DNA of 64,000 bases, taken from NCBI GenBank assembly GCA_018820765.1, contig JAHJNN010000007.1, positions 124,001 through 188,000 of the forward strand. Direction: 5' to 3'. A program made the position numbers and the translations under genes. Below the pieces are notes generated by a model. It was given only the letters and a program-made list of their open reading frames with translations, was not told the origin of the DNA and did not search any database. The first letter of the stretch is position 1. Each line of letters starts with the position of its first letter. This document shows positions 56,357-64,000 of this stretch, one piece after another. This stretch comes from Gammaproteobacteria bacterium (GTDB lineage: Bacteria; Pseudomonadota; Gammaproteobacteria; Burkholderiales; Thiobacillaceae).

Positions 56357-57433
56357 CTAGAGCGCAGCGACCACCGCGTCGCCCATCTCGCTGCACAACA
56401 CCTTCTGCGTGCCCTCGGTCCAGATGTCGCCGGTACGCAAGCCTTGCGCAATCACCTTCTTCACCGCATTCTCGATGCGGTCGGCGGTCGCCAGATCGGC
56501 GAAGGTATAGCGGTACATCATCGCCACCGACAGGATGGTCGCCAGCGGATTCGCCAGGTTCCTGCCGGCGATGTCGGGCGCCGAGCCGTGGATCGGCTCG
56601 TACATGCCCTTGTTGTGCTCGTCGAGCGAGGCCGACGGCAGCATGCCGATCGAGCCGGACAGCATCGACGCCGCATCGGACAGGATGTCGCCGAAGATAT
56701 TGCCGGTGACGATGGTGTCGAACTGCTTGGGCGCACGGATCAGCTGCATCGCCGCGTTGTCGACGTACATGTGTGAGAGCGCGACCTCGGGATAGCCTTT
56801 CGACACCTCGATCACCACCTCCTTCCACAGCTCGGAGCACTCCAGCACGTTGGCCTTCTCCACCGAGCACAGCTTCCTGCCGCGCTTCATCGCGATGCCG
56901 AAGGCGACGTGCGCCACGCGGCGCACCTCGGATTCGGAATACAGCATGGTGTTGAAGCCGACGCGCTCGCTCCCCCCGGTTGGGCTTGGCCTGACTTCGA
57001 TGCCGCGCGGCTGGCCGAAGTACACGTCACCGGTGAGTTCGCGCACGATCATGAGATCGAGCCCGGAGACGACCTCGGGCTTCAGCGAGGACGCGCCCGC
57101 CAGCTCGGGATACAGCAGCGCCGGGCGCAGGTTGGCGAAGAGGTTCAGTTCCTTGCGGATCCGCAACAGGCCGCGCTCCGGGCGCAGCGGACGATCGAGC
57201 GTGTCGTACTGCGGGCCGCCGACGGCGCCGAGCAGCACCGCGTCGGCTTCGCGCGCGAGCGCAAGCGTCGCCTCCGGCAGCGGGTCGCCCGCCGCGTCGT
57301 AGCCGGCGCCGCCGATGAGCGCGGTTTCCATTTCGATCTTGGCGCCGTCGGCGCGCAATGCTTCCAGAACCTTGACCGCCTGCGCGACGATTTCCGGACC
57401 GATGCCGTCGCCGGGGAGAACTGCTAATTTCAT
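56357..57433 (-). CDS. leuB: 3-isopropylmalate dehydrogenase
   Basis: 358-residue NAD enzyme of leucine synthesis. [70 protein letters not shown], and the metal site [15 protein letters not shown] with [20 protein letters not shown] are conserved. Follows leuD in the order leuC-ecn-leuD-leuB. Confidence 0.97.
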   Translation of the reverse strand: MKLAVLPGDGIGPEIVAQAVKVLEALRADGAKIEMETALIGGAGYDAAGDPLPEATLALAREADAVLLGAVGGPQYDTLDRPLRPERGLLRIRKELNLFANLRPALLYPELAGASSLKPEVVSGLDLMIVRELTGDVYFGQPRGIEVRPSPTGGSERVGFNTMLYSESEVRRVAHVAFGIAMKRGRKLCSVEKANVLECSELWKEVVIEVSKGYPEVALSHMYVDNAAMQLIRAPKQFDTIVTGNIFGDILSDAASMLSGSIGMLPSASLDEHNKGMYEPIHGSAPDIAGRNLANPLATILSVAMMYRYTFADLATADRIENAVKKVIAQGLRTGDIWTEGTQKVLCSEMGDAVVAAL

Positions 57434-57454
57434 TTCAACTCCGTAAGGGGTAAG

Positions 57455-57511
57455 GCATGAGGCGTGAAGAGCGGGCTGCGCGCCTCGCTCCTGACCCCTG
57501 ACGCCTCACGC
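57455..57511. repeat. Imperfect inverted repeat between leuD and leuB
   Basis: GCATGAGGCGTGA (57455-57467) and TGACGCCTCACGC (57499-57511) are inverted with two mismatches, and the right arm continues inward into CCTGACCCC, related to the GGGGTCA units. The leuD stop codon lies inside the right arm. Possible transcript hairpin within the leu operon. Confidence 0.55.
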
Positions 57512-58147
57512 ATTAAACAGCCACGGCGCTTCGAGCTTGCGCCGTTCTTCGTAGGCCTTGATCTTGTCGGCCTGCAGCAGCGTGAGGCCGATGTCGTCGA
57601 GCCCGTTCAGCAGGCGATGCTTGCGGCCGCCATCAACGTCGAACTTCAGCACTTCGCCGCCCGGCGTGGTCACGGTCTGTTTATCCAGATCGACCTTGAG
57701 CTGGTAACCCTCACTGGCCTCGCATTCGCGGAACAGGCGATCGACCACGGCGGCGTCGAGCACAATCGGCAGGATGCCGTTCTTGAAGCAGTTGTTGTAG
57801 AAGATGTCGGCGTAGGACGGCGCGATGATGGCGCGGATGCCGTAGTCCTCCAGCGCCCACGGCGCATGCTCGCGGCTCGAGCCGCAGCCGAAGTTGTCGC
57901 GCGCGAGCAGCACGCTTGCCCCTTTGTAACGCGGAAAGTTGAGCACGAATTCGGGATTCGGCCGGCGCGTGGCGGGGTCCATGCCCGGCTCGCCGTGGTC
58001 GAGGTAACGCCATTCGTCGAACAGGTTGGGGCCGAAGCCGGCGCGCTTGATCGACTTCAGGAACTGCTTGGGGATGATGGCGTCGGTGTCGACGTTGGCG
58101 CGGTCGAGCGGCACCACCAGCCCGTCGAGCGTGGTGAAAGCCTGCAT
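57506..58147 (-). CDS. leuD: 3-isopropylmalate dehydratase small subunit
   Basis: 213 residues; with LeuC forms the isopropylmalate isomerase. [40 protein letters not shown] and [20 protein letters not shown] are canonical. ATG 58147 shares its first base with the TAA of the entericidin-like gene (TAATG), so the two are coupled. Confidence 0.97.
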   Translation of the reverse strand: MQAFTTLDGLVVPLDRANVDTDAIIPKQFLKSIKRAGFGPNLFDEWRYLDHGEPGMDPATRRPNPEFVLNFPRYKGASVLLARDNFGCGSSREHAPWALEDYGIRAIIAPSYADIFYNNCFKNGILPIVLDAAVVDRLFRECEASEGYQLKVDLDKQTVTTPGGEVLKFDVDGGRKHRLLNGLDDIGLTLLQADKIKAYEERRKLEAPWLFNA

Positions 58148-58269
58148 TATTCCGCCTTCTTCTGGATCTTGTCGCCCAGCTTCTCGATGTCCTGACCCAG
58201 GCCCTGCATGGTGTTGCAACCCGCCAGGGTGAGGGCGGCGGCGATCAATACGGCGATCATCGGTTTCAT
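58147..58269 (-). CDS. Entericidin A/B-like lipoprotein (40 residues)
   Basis: Tiny lipoprotein: [20 protein letters not shown] is a type II signal peptide with lipobox LAGC, so lipid attachment to Cys18 is expected. The mature part is only some 23 residues ([20 protein letters not shown]), amphipathic and lysine-rich, as in the entericidin EcnA/EcnB family of cell-death/antidote peptides. AGGAGAACCC before the ATG is an excellent ribosome site. The gene is wedged between leuC and leuD and its stop overlaps the leuD start, so it will be translated along with leucine enzymes. Whether it has a toxic or antidote role here is unknown. Confidence 0.85.
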   Translation of the reverse strand: MKPMIAVLIAAALTLAGCNTMQGLGQDIEKLGDKIQKKAE

Positions 58270-58278
58270 GGGTTCTCC

Positions 58279-59682
58279 TTAAAATTTACGAACATCGACA
58301 AAATGCCCGGCACAGGCCGCCGCAGCCGCCATCGCCGGACTGACCAGATGGGTTCTGCCGCCCTGCCCCTGCCGCCCTTCGAAATTGCGGTTGCTGGTGG
58401 ACGCGCAGCGCTCGCCCGGCTCCAGCCGATCGGCGTTCATCGCCAGGCACATCGAACAGCCAGGCTCACGCCACTCGAAGCCGGCTTCGACGAAAATCGT
58501 GTCCAGGCCTTCGGCCTCGGCCTGCTGTTTGACCAAGCCGGAGCCCGGCACCACCATCGCCAGTTTGACGTTGGGCGCAACCTTGCGGCCCTTCGCTACG
58601 GCAGCGGCTTCGCGCAGATCCTCGATGCGCGAATTGGTGCACGAACCGATGAACACCTTGTCGACCGGGATTTCAGCGATCGGGGTGCCGGCTGCCAGGC
58701 CCATGTATTCCAGCGCGCGCGTCCAGTCGTGGCGCTTGACCTCGCTCGGCGCCTTGGCCGGATCGGGCACGCGGCCGCCGACGGTCGTCACCATCTCGGG
58801 CGAGGTGCCCCAGGTGACCTGCGGCTCGATCTTCGCGGCGTCGAGCTCGACCACGCGGTCGAACACCGCGTCGGCGTCCGAATGCAGCGTGTTCCACCAC
58901 GCCACCGCCTGGTCCCACGCCGCGCCCCTGGGTGAGTAGGGGCGGCCCTTCACGTAGTCGATCGTGGTCCGGTCGACCGCCACCATGCCGGCGCGGGCAC
59001 CCGCCTCGATCGCCATGTTGCACAGCGTCATGCGGCCTTCCATGGTCAGCGCGCGGATCGCCGAGCCGCCGAATTCCAGCGCATAGCCGGTGCCGCCGGC
59101 GGTGCCGATCTCGCCGATGATGGCGAGGGCGATGTCCTTGGCCGTCACGCCTTTTCCGAGTTCGCCTTCAACCTTGACCAGCATGGTTTTCGACGGCTTC
59201 TGCCACAGGCATTGCGTGGCCAGCACGTGCTCGACCTCGGAGGTGCCGATGCCGAAGGCCAATGCGCCGAACGCGCCGTGGGTGGAGGTGTGCGAGTCGC
59301 CGCACACCACCGTCATGCCGGGCAGGGTCAGGCCTTCTTCGGGGCCGATGACGTGGACGATGCCCTGGCGGACATCGTCCATCCTGAATTCGGTGATGCC
59401 GAACTCGGCGCAGTTGGCGTCGAGCGTTTCCACCTGCAGGCGCGAAATCGGATCGGCGATGCCTTGGCTGCGGTCGGTGGTCGGCACGTTGTGGTCGGGC
59501 ACGGCGATCGCCGCGTCAGTGCGGCGCGGCGTACGGTGGGCGAGCTTCAGCCCTTCAAACGCCTGCGGGCTGGTGACTTCGTGCACCAGATGGCGGTCGA
59601 TATAAAGCAGCGTGGTGCCGTCGGCCTCGACGTGGACCACGTGGGCGTCCCACAATTTTTCAAATAAGGTTAGTCCGGGCAT
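58279..59682 (-). CDS. leuC: 3-isopropylmalate dehydratase large subunit
   Basis: 467-residue aconitase-type Fe-S enzyme. Starts with [33 protein letters not shown], the cluster cysteines in [18 protein letters not shown] and [20 protein letters not shown], and [20 protein letters not shown] are canonical. First gene of the leu operon; the MFS gene ends 39 bases upstream on the same strand, so read-through from it is possible. Confidence 0.97.
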   Translation of the reverse strand: MPGLTLFEKLWDAHVVHVEADGTTLLYIDRHLVHEVTSPQAFEGLKLAHRTPRRTDAAIAVPDHNVPTTDRSQGIADPISRLQVETLDANCAEFGITEFRMDDVRQGIVHVIGPEEGLTLPGMTVVCGDSHTSTHGAFGALAFGIGTSEVEHVLATQCLWQKPSKTMLVKVEGELGKGVTAKDIALAIIGEIGTAGGTGYALEFGGSAIRALTMEGRMTLCNMAIEAGARAGMVAVDRTTIDYVKGRPYSPRGAAWDQAVAWWNTLHSDADAVFDRVVELDAAKIEPQVTWGTSPEMVTTVGGRVPDPAKAPSEVKRHDWTRALEYMGLAAGTPIAEIPVDKVFIGSCTNSRIEDLREAAAVAKGRKVAPNVKLAMVVPGSGLVKQQAEAEGLDTIFVEAGFEWREPGCSMCLAMNADRLEPGERCASTSNRNFEGRQGQGGRTHLVSPAMAAAAACAGHFVDVRKF

Positions 59683-59721
59683 GCGGAATCAGGCGTCAAA
59701 TCGCGTAAAACGCTGATTATT

Positions 59722-60885
59722 TCATAGCTTGGGGGCTGCTGGCACGGCTTTTGTATTCCCCCACATGGCATAAACCGCCCAGGCCAGCGCCGCGCTCAGC
59801 GCCGCCAGGGTAAAGGTCCAGGCCGACCCCAGCGTGTCCCAGGTCAGCCCGCTGGCCAACCCGCCGATGGTGCCGCCGACGCCATAGGACAGGCTGGTAT
59901 AAAGCGCCTGCCCGCGCGCCTGGTGGCGGCCGCGGAAATGCTGGTGGATCAGCGCCACCGCCGCCGCATGATAGGTGCCGAAAGTGAAGGCGTGCAGGGT
60001 CTGCGCACCCCACACCACCCAGGCCGATTCCACCCCCCAGGCGATCAGCAGGAAGCGCAGCACCGCCAGCGCGAAACTCGCCAGGATCAGCTGGCGCGGC
60101 GTCACCCGGGCGAAGATGCGCGGGACGATCAGGAAAATGCCGATTTCGCAGATCACGCCGAGTGCCCACAGCCAGCCGACGGTGGACTTGTCGTAGCCGT
60201 GGCCGACCAGATAGATCGAATAGAAGGTGTAATACGGCCCGTGCGTCACTGCCATCAGCAGGCAGGCGGCCAGCAGCGAGGCCACCTCGGGCCGTTTCAG
60301 CACCGTCCAGACCGGGATAGTGTCGCTGGCATGCGGCAGGATTTCCGCCTCGGGAATCACCCGGGCGAACGCCACAATCCCCAGCATCACCGCCATCACC
60401 GCCCACGGCAGCCAGGCAATCGGCAGGGAGTCGAAAGCGTAGCCCAGCCCCACCACCACCAGAATGAAGCCGATCGAGCCCCACAGGCGGATGCGGCCGT
60501 AGGCGTCGGTGCGCTCGCCCAGGTGCGACAGCGTCATCGCCTCGACCAGCGGCAGCGACGCGCTCCAGAAAAAGCTCAGCCCCGCCATCACCGCGAACAT
60601 CCACCAGAAGCTGCTGCCGAAGAACACCCCGGCGAAAACGATCACGCTGCCGAGCGCCGCGATCTGCACGATCGCCGTGCGGCGGCCGGTGCGGTCGGCG
60701 ATGTGTCCCCAGATGTTGGGCGCGAAAATCCGCATCACCTGCAAGAGCGACATCAGGACGCCGATCTGGAACGCGTTGAACGTCAGCGACTGCAGATACA
60801 GCCCCCAGAACGGCGACATCGCGCCGACGAAGGCGAAGTAGAAGAAATAGAAACCGGACAGGCGCCAGTAGGGGAGATTGGGCAT
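59722..60885 (-). CDS. MFS transporter (HcaT / nucleoside-H+ symporter-like)
   Basis: 387 residues with about twelve membrane segments. YWRLSGFYFFYFAFVGAMSP is the N-terminal MFS_1-like signature, with LPLVEAMTLSHLGERTDAYG and RIRLWGSIGFILVV typical of the 3-phenylpropionate (HcaT) type; ALYTSLSYGVGGTIGGLASG lies near the C-terminus. The substrate is not readable from sequence. ATG 60885 (MPNLPYW) used; an in-frame ATG-like codon at 60927 would add 14 residues. Placed upstream of leuC. Confidence 0.85.
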   Translation of the reverse strand: MPNLPYWRLSGFYFFYFAFVGAMSPFWGLYLQSLTFNAFQIGVLMSLLQVMRIFAPNIWGHIADRTGRRTAIVQIAALGSVIVFAGVFFGSSFWWMFAVMAGLSFFWSASLPLVEAMTLSHLGERTDAYGRIRLWGSIGFILVVVGLGYAFDSLPIAWLPWAVMAVMLGIVAFARVIPEAEILPHASDTIPVWTVLKRPEVASLLAACLLMAVTHGPYYTFYSIYLVGHGYDKSTVGWLWALGVICEIGIFLIVPRIFARVTPRQLILASFALAVLRFLLIAWGVESAWVVWGAQTLHAFTFGTYHAAAVALIHQHFRGRHQARGQALYTSLSYGVGGTIGGLASGLTWDTLGSAWTFTLAALSAALAWAVYAMWGNTKAVPAAPKL

Positions 60886-60928
60886 GAACTCAGACAGCCG
60901 CGCAGGCGGCAAAAACGCAGCGCGCATT

Positions 60929-61000
60929 ATGCGGCCTAGGGCCGCATGCAGAGAAACGCCGGCGCGGCTTCGGAACGCATGCAGGGAAACTCGGCGCGGC
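60929..61000. repeat. Palindrome and two-copy direct repeat upstream of the MFS gene
   Basis: ATGCGGCC-TAG-GGCCGCAT is a perfect 8-bp inverted repeat (60929-60947). It merges into a direct repeat: GCATGCAGAGAAAC (from 60944) and GCATGCAGGGAAAC (from 60977), each ending GGCGCGGC, 33 bases apart. The gap 60886-61047 holds no gene. Confidence 0.6.
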
Positions 61001-61047
61001 CAGCCCCCGGCGCGCCCGGAGTCACGCCAGCGACCGGCGGATCACGG

Positions 61048-61248
61048 CTACTTCAGGACGAAAGTCAGCCTCATCCTCACGCTGTATTCCGCAATCTTGC
61101 CCTTGCTCACCTTCACGCTCTGATCCTTCACCCAGGCACCGGTGATGTTTTCCAGCGACTCGGCCGCCTTCGCGACGCCCTGCTTGATCGCGTCCTCGAA
61201 CCCTTTTTTGGAACTCGCCGTGACTTCGATGGTTTTTGCGATGCTCAT
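61048..61248 (-). CDS. Dodecin-family flavin-binding protein
   Basis: 66 residues. Dodecins assemble into a hollow dodecamer that stores flavin. IAKTIEVTASSKKGFEDAIK, QGVAKAAESLENITGAWVKD (with the flavin-stacking Trp) and GKIAEYSVRMRLTFVL follow the family pattern. Upstream of the ATG is GGAGGCATC. The next gene upstream on the same strand is a flavin reductase, 107 bases away, so both concern flavins. Confidence 0.88.
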   Translation of the reverse strand: MSIAKTIEVTASSKKGFEDAIKQGVAKAAESLENITGAWVKDQSVKVSKGKIAEYSVRMRLTFVLK

Positions 61249-61355
61249 GATGCCTCCCTTCGGTTGAACAAGCGGGTGTGTATTTCAGACTATCAACTGG
61301 CGCCGGGAATCCAAATGAATGTCGGCCATCCCGTAAAAAGGACGGGCTGCCGGGC

Positions 61356-61892
61356 CTATTTCATCCGGGAACGCAGCTTGACCGTCTCGCCGGCCACGGC
61401 GAACACGCCGTTGCCGCGGTGATGCAGCGTCTGCGGGTTCTTGACCGCGGTATCGGCCCACGCCTGCAGCACATCGAGAATGAAGAAGTTGTAGTGGTTC
61501 ACCAGTCGCGCGTCCGCCACCCGGCATTCCAGGCTGGCATAGCATTCGGCGATCAGCGGCGCCTGCACCTGCGAGGCCTCGACCGGTGTGAGGCCGAATT
61601 TCGCAAACTTGTCGACCGTGCGCCCGGAGCAGTTGCCGATGTCCACCACCACCTTCGCCATCTCGCGCGTCGGGATATTGATCGTGCATTCCTTCGTCGC
61701 ACACAGCGTGTCGAACGAGGCGTTGCGCCCGCTGATCACGCAGCCGATCAGCGGCGGCTCGAATTCCATCATGGTGTGCCACGACATCGTCATGATGTTG
61801 GCGCTGCCATTGCGGGCGGTTGTCACCAGCACCACCGGGCCGGGCTCCAGCAGGCCATAGACTTTCGCGAGCGGATAGGATCGTTTTGCCAA
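61356..61892 (-). CDS. Flavin reductase-like domain protein
   Basis: 178 residues of the flavin-reductase (FMN-binding split-barrel) family. PVVLVTTARNGSANIMTMSW, PPLIGCVISGRNASFDTLCA, TKECTINIPTREMAKVVVDI and LVNHYNFFILDVLQAW are visible. Such proteins reduce FMN with NAD(P)H or serve a partner oxygenase; no partner is present. Divergent from the small exported protein gene at 62074 across a 181-base gap without a gene. Confidence 0.85.
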   Translation of the reverse strand: MAKRSYPLAKVYGLLEPGPVVLVTTARNGSANIMTMSWHTMMEFEPPLIGCVISGRNASFDTLCATKECTINIPTREMAKVVVDIGNCSGRTVDKFAKFGLTPVEASQVQAPLIAECYASLECRVADARLVNHYNFFILDVLQAWADTAVKNPQTLHHRGNGVFAVAGETVKLRSRMK

Positions 61893-62073
61893 GACAGCCT
61901 CACTTTGCAGGGGTCGGACGCTTTCAGCTTAGTTCGCCAACGCGCCTGTCACAGACTGTCACTTTCTGGAACCGCCGCGACACAGTCCGGGCACACCCGC
62001 TTCCTACCATGCACTCACCCCAGGCACGCAATCGACCTGCATGGGGACATTTCAAACTGCATAGGAGTGATTC

Positions 62074-62352
62074 ATGAAGCACACTGCACACGCCCTGGTT
62101 CTCGGTTCCCTCGCCGCCCTCCTCTCGGCATCCGCGCTTGCCGACCACAACAGCCCCAATGGTGCCGGCTGGGCCAACATGCCGAATGACATCCACAACA
62201 CCCGCATCGAGGATGACCTCAGCGGCACCGAGTTCCGCGACTTCGTGCGCCAGGGCGCCGGCGCCGACACGGTGAACCGCTATCTTGACAGCAGCACCAC
62301 CCTGACGGGTTCCAGCCGTTCCACCACGACCCGCGGAGGCAGCCGCCGCTAG
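62074..62352 (+). CDS. Small exported protein of unknown function
   Basis: 92 residues: signal peptide (MKHTAHALVLGSLAALLSAS, cleavage after ALA), then a polar region (NDIHNTRIEDDLSGTEFRDF, VRQGAGADTVNRYLD) and a Ser/Thr/Arg-rich tail (TTTRGGSRR). AGGAG lies eight bases before the ATG. A strong intrinsic terminator follows, so it is a single-gene unit. No family recognised; a periplasmic protein is expected. Confidence 0.75.
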   Translation: MKHTAHALVLGSLAALLSASALADHNSPNGAGWANMPNDIHNTRIEDDLSGTEFRDFVRQGAGADTVNRYLDSSTTLTGSSRSTTTRGGSRR

Positions 62353-62388
62353 GGCCACAGCGGGGCGACATGCCCTGCGGCAAGCAAG

Positions 62389-62419
62389 GCCGTGGCCCGT
62401 TTGGGCCACGGCTTTTTTT
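62389..62419 (+). terminator. Rho-independent terminator
   Basis: GCCGTGGCCC-GTTT-GGGCCACGGC is a perfect 10-bp stem with a four-base loop, followed by TTTTTTT. It terminates the small exported protein gene. Confidence 0.95.
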
Positions 62420-62521
62420 GTGCCGTCATGGTGCCGGTTGCCGATTCGGCGGGCGGTCCTTGAATCCGGGGATGGCGTGGCCTAATTTTAGAAATACCCC
62501 GCAGTCTCAAGGAGCGCCACC

Positions 62522-62893
62522 ATGCTGCACACGTCGACCGACATCAACCAGCTCATCAACGAACCGGCAGCCGACCCCGATTTCCCCCATGCGCCGTTTG
62601 GCTGGACGCGCGAGGAAAGCCAGAAAAAAGCACGGGAAGAAGGGCTTGAACTCACCGAGGACCATTGGGAAACCATTCGCGCCCTGCAGAGTTATTACGC
62701 CCAGCACGAAGACGAAACCATCATCAACCTGCGCGATCTGCACGATGCGCTGGACGAGCATTTTCATCAGAAGGGCGGCCTGAAATACCTCTACACCCTG
62801 TTTCCGGGCGGACCCATCGTCCAGAGTTGTCGGCTGTCCGGGCTGAAGGCGCCGTTCATCGCCGCCGACCGCAGCTTCGGCAGCGTCGCCTAG
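62522..62893 (+). CDS. DsrC/TusE-family protein lacking the C-terminal CysA
   Basis: 123 residues. The DsrC/TusE fold is clear: GWTREESQKKAREEGLELTE, DHWETIRALQSYYAQHEDET, INLRDLHDALDEHF, GGLKYLYTLFPGGPIVQSCR and LSGLKAP. In DsrC the C-terminal arm carries CysB-X10-CysA; here CysB is Cys103 (QSC) but position 114, where CysA should be, is Ala, and the protein continues with DRSFGSVA. TusE has the opposite pattern (CysA only). Thus it cannot form the CysA persulfide or trisulfide. It may be a regulatory or sulfur-binding relative. AGGAG precedes the ATG. Supports a sulfur-metabolising host. Confidence 0.85.
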   Translation: MLHTSTDINQLINEPAADPDFPHAPFGWTREESQKKAREEGLELTEDHWETIRALQSYYAQHEDETIINLRDLHDALDEHFHQKGGLKYLYTLFPGGPIVQSCRLSGLKAPFIAADRSFGSVA

Positions 62894-63129
62894 TCGCCTG
62901 CCGCACTCGCCCGCAAGGCTGACTGATTCCCGATCCCCCGCGCCGCGTCAGACGGTGCACGGGCGTCCAGCGCCCCCTCACATCCCCTGGCCTGTCCCGA
63001 ACGTATGCCGGAGCGCGCGTCCGGTGCTTGATCAAAGCCGATAATCCCCACATACTCGGCAAAACAGGCCGTCGCGCACCCGTTCCGTGAACTTTGTTCA
63101 ACGCCGACGCCTGGCATGGAACCCCACGA

Positions 63130-63927
63130 GTGGCTAACTTGACCGCACCGCCCCGGATCGACCTGCAGGACCTGCAACTTGACGACGCGCGCGCCCTGCT
63201 GAAGCACGATGCAAGGAACAGCGAACAGGAAGCCGGCGAGTCGCCCACCGATTATTTGCAGCGTGTGATCGACGGCCTGTGCGAGCTTTCGCTCAAGGAT
63301 CCCTTGACCGGCCTCGGCAACCGCCGACATTTCTGTTCGGTACTCGAACGTTCCATCGAATCCGTCGCCCGTTCCGGCGAATCGGTGCTGCTGCTGCTGC
63401 TGGACATCGACCATTTCAAGTCCATCAACGACAAGCATGGCCACATGGCCGGCGACCAGGTGCTGCAGGCCGTCGCCAGCTGCCTGGCCCATTGCGTGCG
63501 TCCCATGGACACCGTCGCCCGTTACGGCGGCGAAGAGTTCGCCATCATCCTGCCCAACTGCCGGCCTCTTTTCGGGCGCGCCGTGGCCGAGCGGATTCGC
63601 CAAACCGTTGCCTCGCTCTCGATCCCGGTGGCGCCGCTGCAGAACATCCAGACCACGATCAGCATCGGCGGCGCCTACGCGCCGGAATGGGTACGCTCCA
63701 CCGCCGATTTGTGGATCGAGCGCGCCGACCTGCAGCTGTACCGCGCCAAATCCAACGGTCGCGACCAGATTCGCCTGGAGCAGCCCCAGGAGCTTTCGGT
63801 CAGCGCGGAAGAAAAAGGCCTGCTGTTCGGCAACCTCGACATGAACGAGATGGTCGCGCTTGAAGCCGCTTCCGGCGACACGCCCCCCAATGCCGCGGAC
63901 AAGGCCACGAATCGAGTAAACGCATGA
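63130..63927 (+). CDS. GGDEF diguanylate cyclase
   Basis: 265 residues. A short N-terminal part (residues 1 to about 60, helical, no membrane segment) precedes a full GGDEF domain: DPLTGLGNRRHF, LLLLDIDHFKSINDKHGHMA, and the active site ARYGGEEFAIILP. An RxxD inhibitory site lies five residues before it (RPMDTVARY), so product inhibition by cyclic-di-GMP is expected. GTG 63130 is the likely start; a TTG at 63094 is possible. Its stop overlaps the next ATG (ATGA). The 236-base gap before it holds no gene. Confidence 0.9.
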   Translation: MANLTAPPRIDLQDLQLDDARALLKHDARNSEQEAGESPTDYLQRVIDGLCELSLKDPLTGLGNRRHFCSVLERSIESVARSGESVLLLLLDIDHFKSINDKHGHMAGDQVLQAVASCLAHCVRPMDTVARYGGEEFAIILPNCRPLFGRAVAERIRQTVASLSIPVAPLQNIQTTISIGGAYAPEWVRSTADLWIERADLQLYRAKSNGRDQIRLEQPQELSVSAEEKGLLFGNLDMNEMVALEAASGDTPPNAADKATNRVNA

Positions 63928-64000
63928 ATGATCTATTGACCCCCACCGCCGACAGCCAGGACACGGCCAAGGTGCCCCTGAAGCCCCTGGGCAAAGTGCT
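63924..64000 (+). CDS. Start of an unidentified gene (cut by window end)
   Basis: Only 25 codons are visible (MNDLLTPTADSQDTAKVPLK and PLGKV). The ATG overlaps the diguanylate cyclase stop by four bases, so the two genes are co-translated. Too short to assign a family. Confidence 0.6.
   Translation, partial: MNDLLTPTADSQDTAKVPLKPLGKV

Overview
The window is a 64 kb piece of a GC-rich, Gram-negative chromosome. Gene content and order point to a betaproteobacterium, most plausibly of the Thiobacillus / Nitrosomonadales type. The clues are the housekeeping blocks (ileS-lspA-fkpB-ispH; mlaFED..CB-ibaG-murA-hisG; leuCDB-asd-fimV-truA-trpFBA-accD-folC-dedD-cvpA-purF-metZ), a short HisZ-dependent HisG, a PEP-CTERM gene behind a sigma-54 promoter, and a DsrC/TusE-family protein. 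The lineage is an inference from gene order, not from a search.

Layout. (1) 1-4751, plus strand: 3' part of ileS, then lspA, fkpB and ispH. (2) 4788-5261: a 57-residue PEP-CTERM protein with its own sigma-54 -24/-12 promoter. (3) 5263-12611, minus strand: the complete minor-pilin operon of a type IV pilus, fimT-fimU-pilV-pilW-pilX-pilY1-pilY2-pilE, with thiO divergent from it. As remembered from Pseudomonas aeruginosa (PA4548-PA4560), thiO, the minor pilins, ispH, fkpB, lspA and ileS form one conserved block; here the PEP-CTERM gene interrupts it. (4) 13982-27786: an accessory surface-glycan region with glycosyltransferases of families 2, 4, 10, 11 and CgeB-like type, several methyltransferases, and a compact SGNH hydrolase - SxtJ - DUF5989 - carbamoyltransferase module. 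Two methyltransferase genes inside it are clearly more AT-rich than their surroundings. No Wzx, Wzy or sugar-nucleotide synthesis gene is seen, so this is a partial or decorating pathway. (5) 27827-36229, minus strand: hisG, murA, ibaG, an ABC-2 exporter and an Mla lipid-transport operon in which a TolC-family outer-membrane protein sits between mlaD and mlaC, with no mlaA in the window. (6) 36317-42386: cysS, a DUF72-like remnant, a TPR lipoprotein-like/periplasmic protein and an L,D-transpeptidase sharing a C-terminal domain, ppiB, lpxH and an unknown exported protein. (7) 42383-60885, minus strand: Met, purine, folate, fatty-acid, Trp, Leu and Asp-family biosynthesis with fimV and truA, packed with start/stop overlaps. 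(8) 61048-64000: dodecin, a flavin reductase, a small exported protein, a DsrC/TusE-like protein lacking the catalytic CysA, a GGDEF diguanylate cyclase and the start of one more gene.

Short repeats recur across the window: a GGGGTCA heptamer array (in-frame within ileS and upstream of asd), GTAGGAG-type REP palindromes (at the end of the ELM1-like gene and inside the ABC exporter operon), a palindromic insert within the L,D-transpeptidase gene, and a long inverted repeat between ileS and lspA. No rRNA, tRNA, CRISPR array, transposase or integrase was recognised. All gaps between genes are shorter than 300 bases.
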